Assembly (NCBI GenBank): GCA_031425195.1
Contig: JANPIX010000004.1
Span: 96,936 to 160,935, forward strand
Origin: JANPIX01 sp031425195
Lineage (GTDB): Bacteria > Pseudomonadota > Alphaproteobacteria > Rhodobacterales > Rhodobacteraceae
Reading direction: 5' to 3'
DNA: 64,000 nt
A program made the translations under genes and the position numbers. The number at the start of each line of letters is the position of its first letter. The stretch's first letter is position 1. Positions 51,496-60,082 of the stretch are shown here, in pieces. The notes below the pieces were generated by a model. The model was not told where the DNA came from and searched no databases. It saw only the letters and a program-made list of their open reading frames with translations.

Positions 51496-52428
51496 TTAGT
51501 CGATCACGACCAAGTTCTGCGGATCCAGTCGCGCTTCACCGGTCCATCTGTAAGCACAGGTCACGCGGGGATAGTCGAGGCAGACCGCGTTGGGGGCGTC
51601 GATGGCCGGTGTACCCAACCGCTTGTAGTGCCCGAAGAAGACCGGCTTAGCCTCGGCCCCGTAAGCGCGAAATGCGACGTCACCCTCGATTGGCGTCGCG
51701 GGCAGCGATTCGGGGTCTGGCACGGATAGGGCCGCGTCGCGCCAGGTCATGGCGCCCGATTGCCACCATTTCAGCCGAAGCGCTGTGCGCCGGTGCCCTT
51801 TGATGTCATGGAAATAATGCGGTGCTGGAAGCTCGGCTTCCGGTCCCTTCAGCGTCGTGAGGACAGCTTCGGCGAAACTGGTGGCATCATTTTCCAACGC
51901 GATCTCTTGCAGGTCTTCGATTGCCAGAAGGCCGTTCGGGCGGCGGTTCCTGATCGTGGCCATGCGGTTGTCGTCCCAACAGGCATGGACCAGACGCAAA
52001 CCGCCCAGATCAAGAAACAGCGGCAGCGATCGGAACCAGTCCATCATCTCGTTCGTGTCGGGATGCCCGACCGGGAATTCATCAAGAAAGGTCTGGTGCT
52101 GGTTTGTGTTCTTGGCCGAATGTGACCGCATGTAGCCATCGTCCGTACCATCGGAGTTCAGACCAGGACGATGATAGAGCAGCGCGTTCAATTCATGGTT
52201 GCCCATGATCGACACGGCGTGTCCCTGATCGCGCATGGCGCGAACGACGGTCAGAACTGACCGGTTCGCACGACCCATATCGATGAAATCCCCAAGGAAG
52301 GCAGCGATGCGTCCCTCCGGATGAACCCATGACGCGCCGTCCGGCACATAGCCGAGGTGCAAAAGGGTTTGCGTCAGGCGATCGATGTCAGCGTGCACAT
52401 CGGGAATGATATCATAGGTTTGCATCAT
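51496..52428 (-). CDS. Metallophosphoesterase
   Basis: 310 residues of the PPP/ApaH-like calcineurin fold. Metal motifs in order: IPDVHADIDRL (DxH), FLGDFIDMGRANRS (GDxxDxG), IMGNHELNALLY (GNHE), the His in LRLVHACWD and FFGHYKRLG (GH). All ligands are present, so it should be an active phosphatase or phosphodiesterase, with protein, dinucleotide or RNA substrates possible. Its start overlaps the stop of the DUF6880 gene as ATGA, so the two are a translationally coupled pair just inside the island. Confidence 0.88.
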   Translation of the reverse strand: MMQTYDIIPDVHADIDRLTQTLLHLGYVPDGASWVHPEGRIAAFLGDFIDMGRANRSVLTVVRAMRDQGHAVSIMGNHELNALLYHRPGLNSDGTDDGYMRSHSAKNTNQHQTFLDEFPVGHPDTNEMMDWFRSLPLFLDLGGLRLVHACWDDNRMATIRNRRPNGLLAIEDLQEIALENDATSFAEAVLTTLKGPEAELPAPHYFHDIKGHRRTALRLKWWQSGAMTWRDAALSVPDPESLPATPIEGDVAFRAYGAEAKPVFFGHYKRLGTPAIDAPNAVCLDYPRVTCAYRWTGEARLDPQNLVVID

Positions 52429-53861
52429 GCGAGTTGACCCCAGAAGCCGGTCTTCTTGCCATGCGCCGCTCTCAGGCGTGCGACATAGGCCTCGTGCGGC
52501 TCAAGCGGCGCAAAGTCCTCGATCCGGTTGGCAAGATCGGCGCAGGTCGCCAGGTGCTGTGCGGCATAACCATAGCGCTTCTGCCGCGCCTCCCTCAGTG
52601 AGAAGTCGATCATCGCCCTCAGCAATACTGTCGCCGCAAGTGGATGGCGTTCTGACAGCGCATCGGCTGCCGGGGCAAGGATCTCATAATGGTCCCCGTC
52701 GATCTGGTCGTACCGACCCACGAGCATCTTTGCGGCATGGCCGGGCGACGGCCAGTTCAGGAAGAAGGCCAAGGCGGCAAGCAGGTCGGGGTGCGTGGCG
52801 GCATGGGCCATCGCGCGCTCTTCCGCCTCGGTGTCTTCGAAATCCGGCAACCGCTTCACGTAATCCCGCAGATGCTCGCCCGACAGGTCGCGCGCGAAGC
52901 ATGCCCATCGGATTGCTTGGGCCTCGTCCTTCCGGTCAAGCGCCTCCAGCACCGCAAGGCGAGCAGCCTGCCACTCGGGCGGTATCCAGCGCGCCTCATT
53001 CACCTCGGCCCGCTCGATGAAGCCAAGCGCGTCCCCTGCCCTGCCGGCCGTCAGCAAGCGCTGCGCTATCTCGGCCGCGATCTTTGGCACCTTGCGGGTC
53101 TTCGGTTCATATTGCGCGATGAAGCCATCGACATCACCCTGCACGTCGGCGATGTCCTTCAGCGCCATCCCGACCGTGCTCTGACGCGAGCGTTCCTCCA
53201 TCTCGTGGGCATAGCGCGTGCCACCGCTGCCCCAACCGACGGCTTGCCACTCACTCTTCGGCGGCACGGTCACGGGCGTGCGTCCGAGTTCTTCGACCAA
53301 GTGCTTCATATGCGCCACGCCCTCGGGGCCCAGTGCCGGGGCGATGATGGCGATCAGGCCGTCATACTGACCAAAGCCGTTGTCCTGCAGCGCATCGAGA
53401 ACCTGCCGCGCCAGGGCTTCCGGCTCCGGCCCGGCCGTCTTGGCCACTTCGCCCAGATCAGCGCAGGCCTGGTGGAAGATGCCGATGACCGTGCCGCTGC
53501 TGTCGTCACAGCGTTCGAACACCGGCGTGGCGATTCCCATGAACCGCCACAAGAGCGCAAGCGCCTCACCCGGATCATGTGGGGCGATCTGTTCCATGAT
53601 GGCGCTGCGGCGGGTCTCGAGATCCTTCACCAGCGGCTTGCGGTTCTGCCAGTTCACGAAGGTCCGGGCCTTGGCGATGCTGGTCAGCCGCTTGGCAATC
53701 TCCCGCGCGGCCTCCTTCGGCCCTTCCGCTCCGGCAAGGGCCAGACGCAGCTTGCGCTTGGCCGCAGCATCACCAGTGCTGATCTCGATCAGCAGTTGCG
53801 CCAGCCGTTCGGCGCCCAGCGCCTCCAGGTTCTTTGCATTGAGGGTGGATTTCGGCGCCAT
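52425..53861 (-). CDS. DUF6880 family protein
   Basis: 478 residues from ATG 53861 (MAPKSTLNAKNLEALGAERL). The pattern NLEALGAERLAQLLIEISTG, AAKRKLRLALAG, TFVNWQNRKPLVKDLETRR and VFERCDDSSGTVIGIFHQA matches DUF6880 as I recall it. The protein is almost wholly alpha-helical with repeat-like helical pairs (TPR/HEAT-like), suggesting protein-protein contacts. Function is unknown. It is coupled to the metallophosphoesterase downstream and divergent from the integrase; the open frame above 53861 overlaps the intergenic space and was not used. Confidence 0.82.
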   Translation of the reverse strand: MAPKSTLNAKNLEALGAERLAQLLIEISTGDAAAKRKLRLALAGAEGPKEAAREIAKRLTSIAKARTFVNWQNRKPLVKDLETRRSAIMEQIAPHDPGEALALLWRFMGIATPVFERCDDSSGTVIGIFHQACADLGEVAKTAGPEPEALARQVLDALQDNGFGQYDGLIAIIAPALGPEGVAHMKHLVEELGRTPVTVPPKSEWQAVGWGSGGTRYAHEMEERSRQSTVGMALKDIADVQGDVDGFIAQYEPKTRKVPKIAAEIAQRLLTAGRAGDALGFIERAEVNEARWIPPEWQAARLAVLEALDRKDEAQAIRWACFARDLSGEHLRDYVKRLPDFEDTEAEERAMAHAATHPDLLAALAFFLNWPSPGHAAKMLVGRYDQIDGDHYEILAPAADALSERHPLAATVLLRAMIDFSLREARQKRYGYAAQHLATCADLANRIEDFAPLEPHEAYVARLRAAHGKKTGFWGQLA

Positions 53862-54080
53862 CGGGATTCCGTTTCTTTTCGCGGACCTTAGCAGCGCGGT
53901 CGAAAGACGGGAACCTGCGTTCTGATTCGCGGCGACCAGAGTTTTTGCCCACGACTGCGATTCAGCCCCTGCGCGGCAATACGTGGATTTTCCTTTTTGC
54001 ACGCAATATCAATATGTTCGTTGACTGGACCAGCGCCTTGCTCACAGTGGAAGCCAGCCAACATGAAAAGCCGATCTCCT

Positions 54081-55235
54081 ATGCCCAAGCTCACCAAGCG
54101 CATCGTCGACGCCGCAGACATCCAGCCTACCGAATACTTTGTCTGGGACAGCGACATCCCCGGCTTCGGCCTTCGGGTGCTCCCCAGCGGCCGCAAAGGC
54201 TATGTCGTGCAATACCGCGCTGGACGCCGGTCGAGGCGGATCAGCCTTGGGCCAAACACAGTTCTGACCTGCGAGCAGGCGCGCACTCGGGCCATCACCA
54301 TCGTCGCCGCCGCGCGCATTGGTGCGGTCCCCGCCGCCGAGCGGGACGCCGGGCGCAAGGCCATCACGATCAAGGAATTGGCGGAGCGGTTCGACAAGGA
54401 GCACATCGCCATCCGCGTGAAGGCCAGCACAGGAAAGGAGTATCGCCGGAATCTGCAACGCTTCATCCTGCCCGCCCTCGGTCAACTAACGGTCACCGCG
54501 GTCACAAGGGCGGATGTCGCGAAGTTCCACCACGACCTGCGTCACATCCCCTATCAGGCCAACCGCTGCCTCGAAGTGGTGTCGAAGATGTTCAGCCTGT
54601 CCGAAATGTGGGGCCTGCGTCCGGACGGAACCAACCCGCGCAAGCACATCCGGAAGTACCCCGAGGAGAAGCGCGAACGGTTTCTGAGCGCGGCCGAACT
54701 GCGCCGGATTGGTGAGGTGCTGCGCGAGATGGAAGCTGAAGGTGTGGAACTGCCCTCAGCCATCCTCGCAGCGCGGATGCTGATCCTGACCGGGTGCCGT
54801 CTGAACGAAGTCATGTCCTTGAAGTGGTCCTACATCGATTTCGACAGCCCTGCCCTGCGCCTGCCGGATTCCAAGACCGGCGCGAAGGTTGTCCAGGTTG
54901 GCCAGCCGGTCGTGGACCTGCTGCGGGATTCCCAGTGCACCGATGGCAACACGTGGGTCATCACCGGCACCCTGCCCGGCAAGCCGCTCAGCGACCTACA
55001 GCCCTTCTGGCAGCGGGTGCGCGCCCGAGCAGGGGTCAAGGATGTCCGTATCCATGACCTTCGCCACACGTTTGCTTCGGCCGCTGTCGCATCCGGCCAA
55101 GGTCTACCCATGATCGGCAAGCTCCTCGGCCACACGCAGGTTCAGACCACAGCCCGCTATGCGCATCTCGCTGCAGAGCCGGTGAGGCTGGCGGCGGACG
55201 CGGTGGCGCAGAACCTACGGCAATCCTTGGGATAA
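54081..55235 (+). CDS. Tyrosine recombinase/integrase
   Basis: 384 residues starting MPKLTKRIVDAADIQPTEYF; an ATG six codons upstream (54063) is an alternative. The N-terminal DUF4102 arm-binding domain has FVWDSDIPGFGLRVLPSGRK, then a core-binding SAM-like domain (KEYRRNLQRFILPALG). Catalytic residues are Arg240 (TGCRLNEVMSLKW), Lys265 (DSKTGAK), His325 and Arg328 (HDLRHTFAS), His351 (LLGHTQVQTT) and Tyr360 (ARYAHLA). All are present, so it should be active. It probably catalysed insertion at the tRNA-Met 3' end, about 2.8 kb to the left. Confidence 0.93.
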   Translation: MPKLTKRIVDAADIQPTEYFVWDSDIPGFGLRVLPSGRKGYVVQYRAGRRSRRISLGPNTVLTCEQARTRAITIVAAARIGAVPAAERDAGRKAITIKELAERFDKEHIAIRVKASTGKEYRRNLQRFILPALGQLTVTAVTRADVAKFHHDLRHIPYQANRCLEVVSKMFSLSEMWGLRPDGTNPRKHIRKYPEEKRERFLSAAELRRIGEVLREMEAEGVELPSAILAARMLILTGCRLNEVMSLKWSYIDFDSPALRLPDSKTGAKVVQVGQPVVDLLRDSQCTDGNTWVITGTLPGKPLSDLQPFWQRVRARAGVKDVRIHDLRHTFASAAVASGQGLPMIGKLLGHTQVQTTARYAHLAAEPVRLAADAVAQNLRQSLG

Positions 55236-55334
55236 TTGCGCACGATCCCTTCCCTTTTTGATTGATCACCCATCATCTCGCCGCTACGGTCAAGGAAAGC
55301 CCAGAAAGTGGGCGCGCATAATTATCGTGCGCAA
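55236..55334. promoter_or_regulatory. Long inverted repeat/operator region before the WYL gene
   Basis: TTGCGCACGAT (55236-55246) and its exact reverse complement ATCGTGCGCAA (55324-55334) bracket 77 bp. The right arm overlaps a palindrome ATAATTAT (55318-55325) that could be a -10 element and ends 22 bp before the WYL gene start. CapW/BrxR-type repressors bind such repeats in their own promoters, so this is the probable operator of the defence operon. The left arm begins at the integrase stop codon. Confidence 0.6.
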
Positions 55335-55356
55335 CGACCGATGACGGGAGAGCTTG

Positions 55357-56217
55357 GTGAGTTACGACAGGTCGGAGCTCCGTTGGGGGGTCGAGCAAAG
55401 GCTCGAGTTCATCGAGTTCCGCTTGTTCTGGGAGGGTCATGTTAACCGCAGCGATGTGATGGCGCAGTTCGGGCTGTCGGTAAACCAGGCATCGGCAGAC
55501 CTGAGCCGCTATATTGGCCTCGCGCCCGACAACATGGAGTACGACCGCAGCCTGCGGACCTATGTTCGCCAACCAGGTTTCAAGTCCGTGTTCGACAAGC
55601 TAGAAGCCGGTCGATACCTAGCCCAGCTGCGTTCGGTCGCCGATGGAATCCTCGGCCAAGACGACTGCTGGATTGCAGGGCTGCCCGATTTTGATTCAGC
55701 CCCTACCCCGACACGTGGTGTTGATCCCGCAACCCTTCGATCGGTCGTCGATGCAATCCGTCGCACCGAATCTATCGAGATCCAGTACCAGTCACTGTCG
55801 CGCCCCGAACCAACTTGGCGGTGGATCGCGCCGCACGCCATCGCATTTGACGGCTTCCGCTGGCATGCGCGAGCTTTCTGTTTGACGGACGAAGTGTTCA
55901 AAGACTTTCTGCTCTCCCGGATCCTCGAAATTCGTGGATCGCGAAAGGACAATTTGCCTGCTGCGGAAGACTGCGCCTGGAACAAAGTAGTCATTCTTGA
56001 GATCGGGCCCCACCCCGCCCTTTCGGAGACACAGGCCAAAGTCATCGCGCTCGATTACGGGATGCGAGGTGGCAAGACGCAGATCAGGGTTCGGCGTGCA
56101 CTGCTCTACTATACTCTAAGGCGTCTAGGACTTGATACAGACCCCGGAGCAAGGGAACCGCAGGATCAGCAGATCGTGCTTCTTAACAGGGAGGTTGTCC
56201 ATGAAGGTCATGGATAG
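55357..56217 (+). CDS. WYL-domain transcriptional repressor, CapW/BrxR-like
   Basis: 286 residues; GTG at 55357 is preferred because GGGAG lies 6 bases upstream (TTG at 55354 is possible). The N-terminal winged helix reads RWGVEQRLEFIEFRLFWEGH and NRSDVMAQFGLSVNQASADL, a pattern typical of BrxR/CapW. The WYL-like domain follows (IEIQYQSLSRPEPTWRWIAP, FDGFRWHARAFCLTDEVFKD, FLLSRILEI) and a C-terminal WCX-type part. Such proteins silence BREX, CBASS and other defence operons until infection or damage. Its stop overlaps the next start by 17 bp, so it heads the operon and probably controls it. Confidence 0.87.
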   Translation: MSYDRSELRWGVEQRLEFIEFRLFWEGHVNRSDVMAQFGLSVNQASADLSRYIGLAPDNMEYDRSLRTYVRQPGFKSVFDKLEAGRYLAQLRSVADGILGQDDCWIAGLPDFDSAPTPTRGVDPATLRSVVDAIRRTESIEIQYQSLSRPEPTWRWIAPHAIAFDGFRWHARAFCLTDEVFKDFLLSRILEIRGSRKDNLPAAEDCAWNKVVILEIGPHPALSETQAKVIALDYGMRGGKTQIRVRRALLYYTLRRLGLDTDPGAREPQDQQIVLLNREVVHEGHG

Positions 56218-58507
56218 GCTGTCCCGCATCCTCGGCAGTCACGCAAAGCCGACAAACCAACCGCAAAGCCAATTCCTTGACCCTGTCGAGATTCGGCTGA
56301 TTGCCGAAGGGAAACTCGAGAGGCTTGCCGATTTTGCTGCAACATCCCGTCTCCATACCCCCGACCCGAAGGGAGATACACCGCTCCACCTTGCTGCGCG
56401 TATAGGCAATCTTGCTGTTTGCGATCTCTTCATCCGGTCAGGTGCAGACCCGGGATCATTGAACCATGACAGGCAGACGCCCGCTGATGTGGCATTTCTC
56501 GAAGGCCACGCTCTTGCTGCGCAGTTGCTGTCTTCGCTTGTCACTATGTCGCCAAAGCCGATCTATGAAAAAGAAGATGTGTCGGAGATCGAAACCGCGC
56601 AGGGTGAGACTGACGCGGTGCCAGAGCAACGTTTCTCTGTAGTCCAAAAGCCGGACAATGCGACTGACGACCTAGATGACCTTTTGAGCTTCAACGCTGA
56701 AGCAGAGCCAGAGGAGTTTTTCGGCCTGTACACAGGCGAAACGGCGTCAGGGACATTCGTCGCGCTGGTCAGCGCAGCACCTGAGATTTCGGATGATGGG
56801 GATTGGGATTTCGACCTTTCCCCTGCCCATATTGCTGGAGACGGCATCGGTGCCAGCGCAGCGGTTGCCACTGATCAAGGTACGGACAATGACTTTCTGA
56901 AGGTCAGCAACCGCGGCCGGCAATCGGTGAAGCGTACTGTCGTCCAGTCCGGGACGCGGCTGGCGATCAATCCGGACGTCTGCATCATCTGGGCAGTGGA
57001 AACACTTGCAAAGGGATGGTGCTCTTCTGAGGACGTCGACCACCTCATCGCCCATTGCGAGGGGAACGGAGATCTGGAGGAACTGCGCACCAATCTTCAA
57101 CGAAACCTCGAAGCTGCAGGCCTCGATTTAGTCGATCAGGAAACCGGGCATGATGTTGGGCTCTGGGACGCCAGATCGGACATATCGTCCAACGAATTGG
57201 CTGAGGCGATCGAGGCGGCCCTCTCCCGCAGGACGCGCCTGCCGGGGACACAGCGTTTCGTCATGGAGAGGTCTGATGAATTACAGCTTCTGGAGCCCAT
57301 GGTACGGGCAAGGCAAGAGCTTCAACTGGGAATTCTCTCTTCTGAAGCAGCTGTCGAAACGATCCTCGATGTCGTCAACAGCATCCGGGACGGGTTCCGA
57401 GACTCTGGTTCTGTCTCCCTAAGGACGATCATTCCCGCACGCCCGGGCCACGCCGAGACGGCCGAAGTTATGGCAGCAGCGGAAGCGTTGAAGACCTGGC
57501 AGGCCAATGGTCGCGTGATGGACGGCAAACAGAGAAGAGAAGCGCTCGCGGCGCTCGAGTCGCTCGATCTGTCCCTCGCTTTTCACAAAGAACTGATCGG
57601 CACACTGCAACGAGACTCCTCTCACATCGAGCATTCCATCCGATTGGATGCCCAGATTGCGGTCTTCGAAGCCGCAACCGAGCGCCTTATCCGTGAGCAT
57701 CTGCCTTATGCCCGGCGTTTTGCGGCACGGAACGTTGAAGATGGCGAGGATCCGGAGGACGTATTTCAGGTGGCTTTCATGGGTCTGCAGCGGGCCACAA
57801 GGCGCTTTGATCCCGAGCGCGGTTATCGCTTCCTCATCTACGCCACTTACTGGATGCGGCAGGCCATCACACGATGGCGCGCTGATGAAGGCGCGGCGAT
57901 CCGCATCCCTGTGCATCGGAACGAGAAGATCAACAAGCTTGATCGCGCCCTCGCCAAGCTGGACGTTCGGGTCGGCGGTGCCGTTTCCGAAATCGAACTC
58001 GCTGAAGATCTGGAATGGGCAATCGACGAGGTCAGGCTGTTCCGTGGCATCCCGCGTGAAGCCGAATATCCCGCAAGCACTGATGACTGGGACAACCTGT
58101 TGCCCGAACCGTCAGAAGCCGATGTCTTCGACCAAGCAGAAACCGAAAGGATCGTTGCAGACGCACTGGCTGAACTGCCGGAACGTCAGGCTAATGTGAT
58201 CCGGATGCGCTTTGGTATCGGGCGTGATTCTGACATGACCCTCGAGGAAATCGGTCAGCTCTACAGTGTGACGCGCGAGCGCATTCGCCAGATCGAAGCA
58301 AAGGCCCTCCAATTCCTTTGTCACCCGGGCCGCAGCCGGCGTCTCCGAATCTTGTTGGGTTACGAAGGTGGCAAGTTGTCAACTTCTTCCACATGGATTG
58401 CACATGAAGAAAATAGATCCGCTGAAAGTGCGAAAGAAAACCAGCCACTTACGCCAAATACAGATGATCAAGTAGCTCATCTTATGGCCTATGGAGCGCT
58501 GGTATGA
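56201..58507 (+). CDS. Ankyrin-repeat/sigma-70 fusion protein
   Basis: 768 residues from ATG 56201, placed by GGGAGG just upstream (a longer open frame starts at 56132). Residues about 56-110 hold ankyrin repeats (KGDTPLHLAARIGNLAVCDL, RQTPADVAFLEGHALAAQLL). Residues 130-250 are an acidic low-complexity linker. Around 258-313 is a sigma region 1.1-like helical domain (SSEDVDHLIAHCEGNGDLEE). Residues 477-569 match sigma regions 1.2-2.4 (EDPEDVFQVAFMGLQRATRR, FLIYATYWMRQAITRW), 570-627 region 3, and 649-722 region 4 (LPERQANVIRMRFGIG, MTLEEIGQLYSVTRERIRQI). It looks like a complete primary-type sigma factor with an ankyrin front. It may direct RNA polymerase to the island's own promoters or sense a ligand through the ankyrins; both are inference. 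The stop overlaps a downstream ATG as ATGA. Confidence 0.86.
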   Translation: MKVMDRLSRILGSHAKPTNQPQSQFLDPVEIRLIAEGKLERLADFAATSRLHTPDPKGDTPLHLAARIGNLAVCDLFIRSGADPGSLNHDRQTPADVAFLEGHALAAQLLSSLVTMSPKPIYEKEDVSEIETAQGETDAVPEQRFSVVQKPDNATDDLDDLLSFNAEAEPEEFFGLYTGETASGTFVALVSAAPEISDDGDWDFDLSPAHIAGDGIGASAAVATDQGTDNDFLKVSNRGRQSVKRTVVQSGTRLAINPDVCIIWAVETLAKGWCSSEDVDHLIAHCEGNGDLEELRTNLQRNLEAAGLDLVDQETGHDVGLWDARSDISSNELAEAIEAALSRRTRLPGTQRFVMERSDELQLLEPMVRARQELQLGILSSEAAVETILDVVNSIRDGFRDSGSVSLRTIIPARPGHAETAEVMAAAEALKTWQANGRVMDGKQRREALAALESLDLSLAFHKELIGTLQRDSSHIEHSIRLDAQIAVFEAATERLIREHLPYARRFAARNVEDGEDPEDVFQVAFMGLQRATRRFDPERGYRFLIYATYWMRQAITRWRADEGAAIRIPVHRNEKINKLDRALAKLDVRVGGAVSEIELAEDLEWAIDEVRLFRGIPREAEYPASTDDWDNLLPEPSEADVFDQAETERIVADALAELPERQANVIRMRFGIGRDSDMTLEEIGQLYSVTRERIRQIEAKALQFLCHPGRSRRLRILLGYEGGKLSTSSTWIAHEENRSAESAKENQPLTPNTDDQVAHLMAYGALV

Positions 58508-58587
58508 GTGCAAATGAAATTACAGAGAAGTTGGGTGATGTCAGCTGGAAATCGGTTACTGGCATGCGGGATGCTGATGGCTGCTAG
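58504..58587 (+). CDS. Possible 27-codon leader ORF coupling sigma fusion to the ATPase gene
   Basis: ATG at 58504 overlaps the sigma-fusion stop as ATGA and reads MSANEITEKLGDVSWKSVTG then MRDADGC and a TAG at 58585. It overlaps the most likely ATPase start (58577) in another frame. It could be a coupling peptide that lets ribosomes reinitiate on the ATPase gene, or the relic N-terminus of the ATPase split off by a frameshift. No family similarity can be judged at this length. Confidence 0.35.
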   Translation: MSANEITEKLGDVSWKSVTGMRDADGC

Positions 58588-60082
58588 AAATGCTCCTCCT
58601 CATGCCGGTTCGATGCTCGAGTCCCTTCGTGGGCTCGGCTACGCGCTTCCGACTGCACTTGCTGATCTAGTAGACAATTCCATCGCGGCGAAATCGACAG
58701 ATGTCGCAATCCATCTCGAATGGGCTGGCCCGCAGAGTTGGGTACGGATCGTTGATGACGGCGAAGGCATGGACGACGCCGCTCTGGAAGCCGGAATGCG
58801 ACTCGGCGCGCGCGATCCGCGGGCTGAACGCGCCGTCAGCGACCTCGGGCGCTTTGGGCTGGGACTTAAGACCGCGAGCTTCTCGCAGGCTCGGCGACTG
58901 ACGGTAGCAAGTAGGCGAAATGGAGGACCTGTCGTGTGCCTGCGCTGGGATCTCGATCTGATTGGTCAAGAAGCGGGTATCGAATGGCCACTTTTTGAAG
59001 GGCCCGCACCGGGATCAGAGCATCTGTTTGCACCGCTCGACCATATGGAACATGGCACCGTCGTCTTATGGGAGAAGCTCGACCGTATCGTAACCGACGG
59101 CTTCGCGGCGGCCGACATGATCGAACTTGCTGATCGCATAGAGGCGCATCTTGCGATGACCTTTCATCGCCTCCTGGAAGGTCAACAGCCCGAACTTCGC
59201 GTGCTTCTTAACGGAAGACAGATAAAGCCGTGGGATCCGTACCTGATGGGGCATCCGGGCAAGGCACTGGAAAGTCCGGAGTATCGCATCCTTCACACCA
59301 TGGGAGTGAAGGTCCAATGCCATATCCTACCGCATCGCGACATGCTCAAGACCGCCGCCGAACAGGAAGCAGCGGCCGGGCCAGGGGGATGGACGCAGCA
59401 AGAGGGCTTCTACGTCTACCGCAACAGGCGTCTCCTTCTTGCTGGGGGCTGGCTGGGCCTCGGCGATGGCGGCAAACCTTGGCCGCGCGATGAAGCGCAC
59501 AGGCTTGCCCGCATCCGGCTCGACATCCCTAACAGCGCGGACGCAGAATGGAAGATCAATGTACTGAAATCGACCGCCAGTCCGCCGGTTAGGCTGCGTT
59601 CCCAGCTTCACCGCCTGGCATCACAGACCCGCGACACTGCACGACGGGTTTTCGCCCACCGGGGTCACATTACGCCGGTGACGGGAACGCGAACAAACGC
59701 TGCCGCAGAGACTTGGCAGGTGCGGCGATCGGCGCAAGGTACATCATACCGGATTGACCGCGACCATGACCTCGTCGCCTCTATCCTGAACCGCGCCGGC
59801 ACCCTCAAGCCCGACATCCTCGCTCTCCTCAGGCTCATTGAGGAGAGCGTTCCTGTTCAGCGCATCTGGCTGGATACGGCGGAAGACAAGGAAACGCCGA
59901 GGACGGGGTTCGCGGGGGCGCCGGACAGCGACGTAATTGAGACACTGTCATCAATGTTCGAAGCGCTTGTTAAGTTTCGCGGACTCAGCCCGACCGAGGC
60001 GCGGGAAAGGCTCGGGCGCACGCCCCCATTCGACCGGCACATCGACCTGATTTCAGCTCTTGAAGTGAAAGATTCGCAATGA
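58577..60082 (+). CDS. GHKL ATPase, MutL/MORC-like
   Basis: 501 residues from ATG 58577 (MAARNAPPHAGSMLESLRGL) with GGGA upstream; the open frame to a GTG at 58508 adds residues unlike the family. Bergerat-fold motifs are N-box LADLVDNSIAA (Asn34), G1 RIVDDGEGMDD (60-65) and G2 GRFGLGLKTASFSQ (93-101). LESLRGLGYALPTALADLVD is the typical start of the MORC-like group linked to predicted restriction systems. The C-terminal 200 residues are helical without MutL endonuclease motifs. It likely dimerises on ATP binding and clamps DNA for the Z1 and nuclease partners. It overlaps the Z1 gene by 4 bp. Confidence 0.88.
   Translation: MAARNAPPHAGSMLESLRGLGYALPTALADLVDNSIAAKSTDVAIHLEWAGPQSWVRIVDDGEGMDDAALEAGMRLGARDPRAERAVSDLGRFGLGLKTASFSQARRLTVASRRNGGPVVCLRWDLDLIGQEAGIEWPLFEGPAPGSEHLFAPLDHMEHGTVVLWEKLDRIVTDGFAAADMIELADRIEAHLAMTFHRLLEGQQPELRVLLNGRQIKPWDPYLMGHPGKALESPEYRILHTMGVKVQCHILPHRDMLKTAAEQEAAAGPGGWTQQEGFYVYRNRRLLLAGGWLGLGDGGKPWPRDEAHRLARIRLDIPNSADAEWKINVLKSTASPPVRLRSQLHRLASQTRDTARRVFAHRGHITPVTGTRTNAAAETWQVRRSAQGTSYRIDRDHDLVASILNRAGTLKPDILALLRLIEESVPVQRIWLDTAEDKETPRTGFAGAPDSDVIETLSSMFEALVKFRGLSPTEARERLGRTPPFDRHIDLISALEVKDSQ

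Noticed and set aside
52689..53891. A 400-codon plus-strand open frame opposite the DUF6880 gene
   Set aside because: It is a high-GC antisense shadow with His/Arg/Gln-rich composition and no domain.
53997..54080. Longer N-terminus of the integrase
   Set aside because: The added residues are not integrase-like; the MPKLTKR start is typical of DUF4102 integrases.
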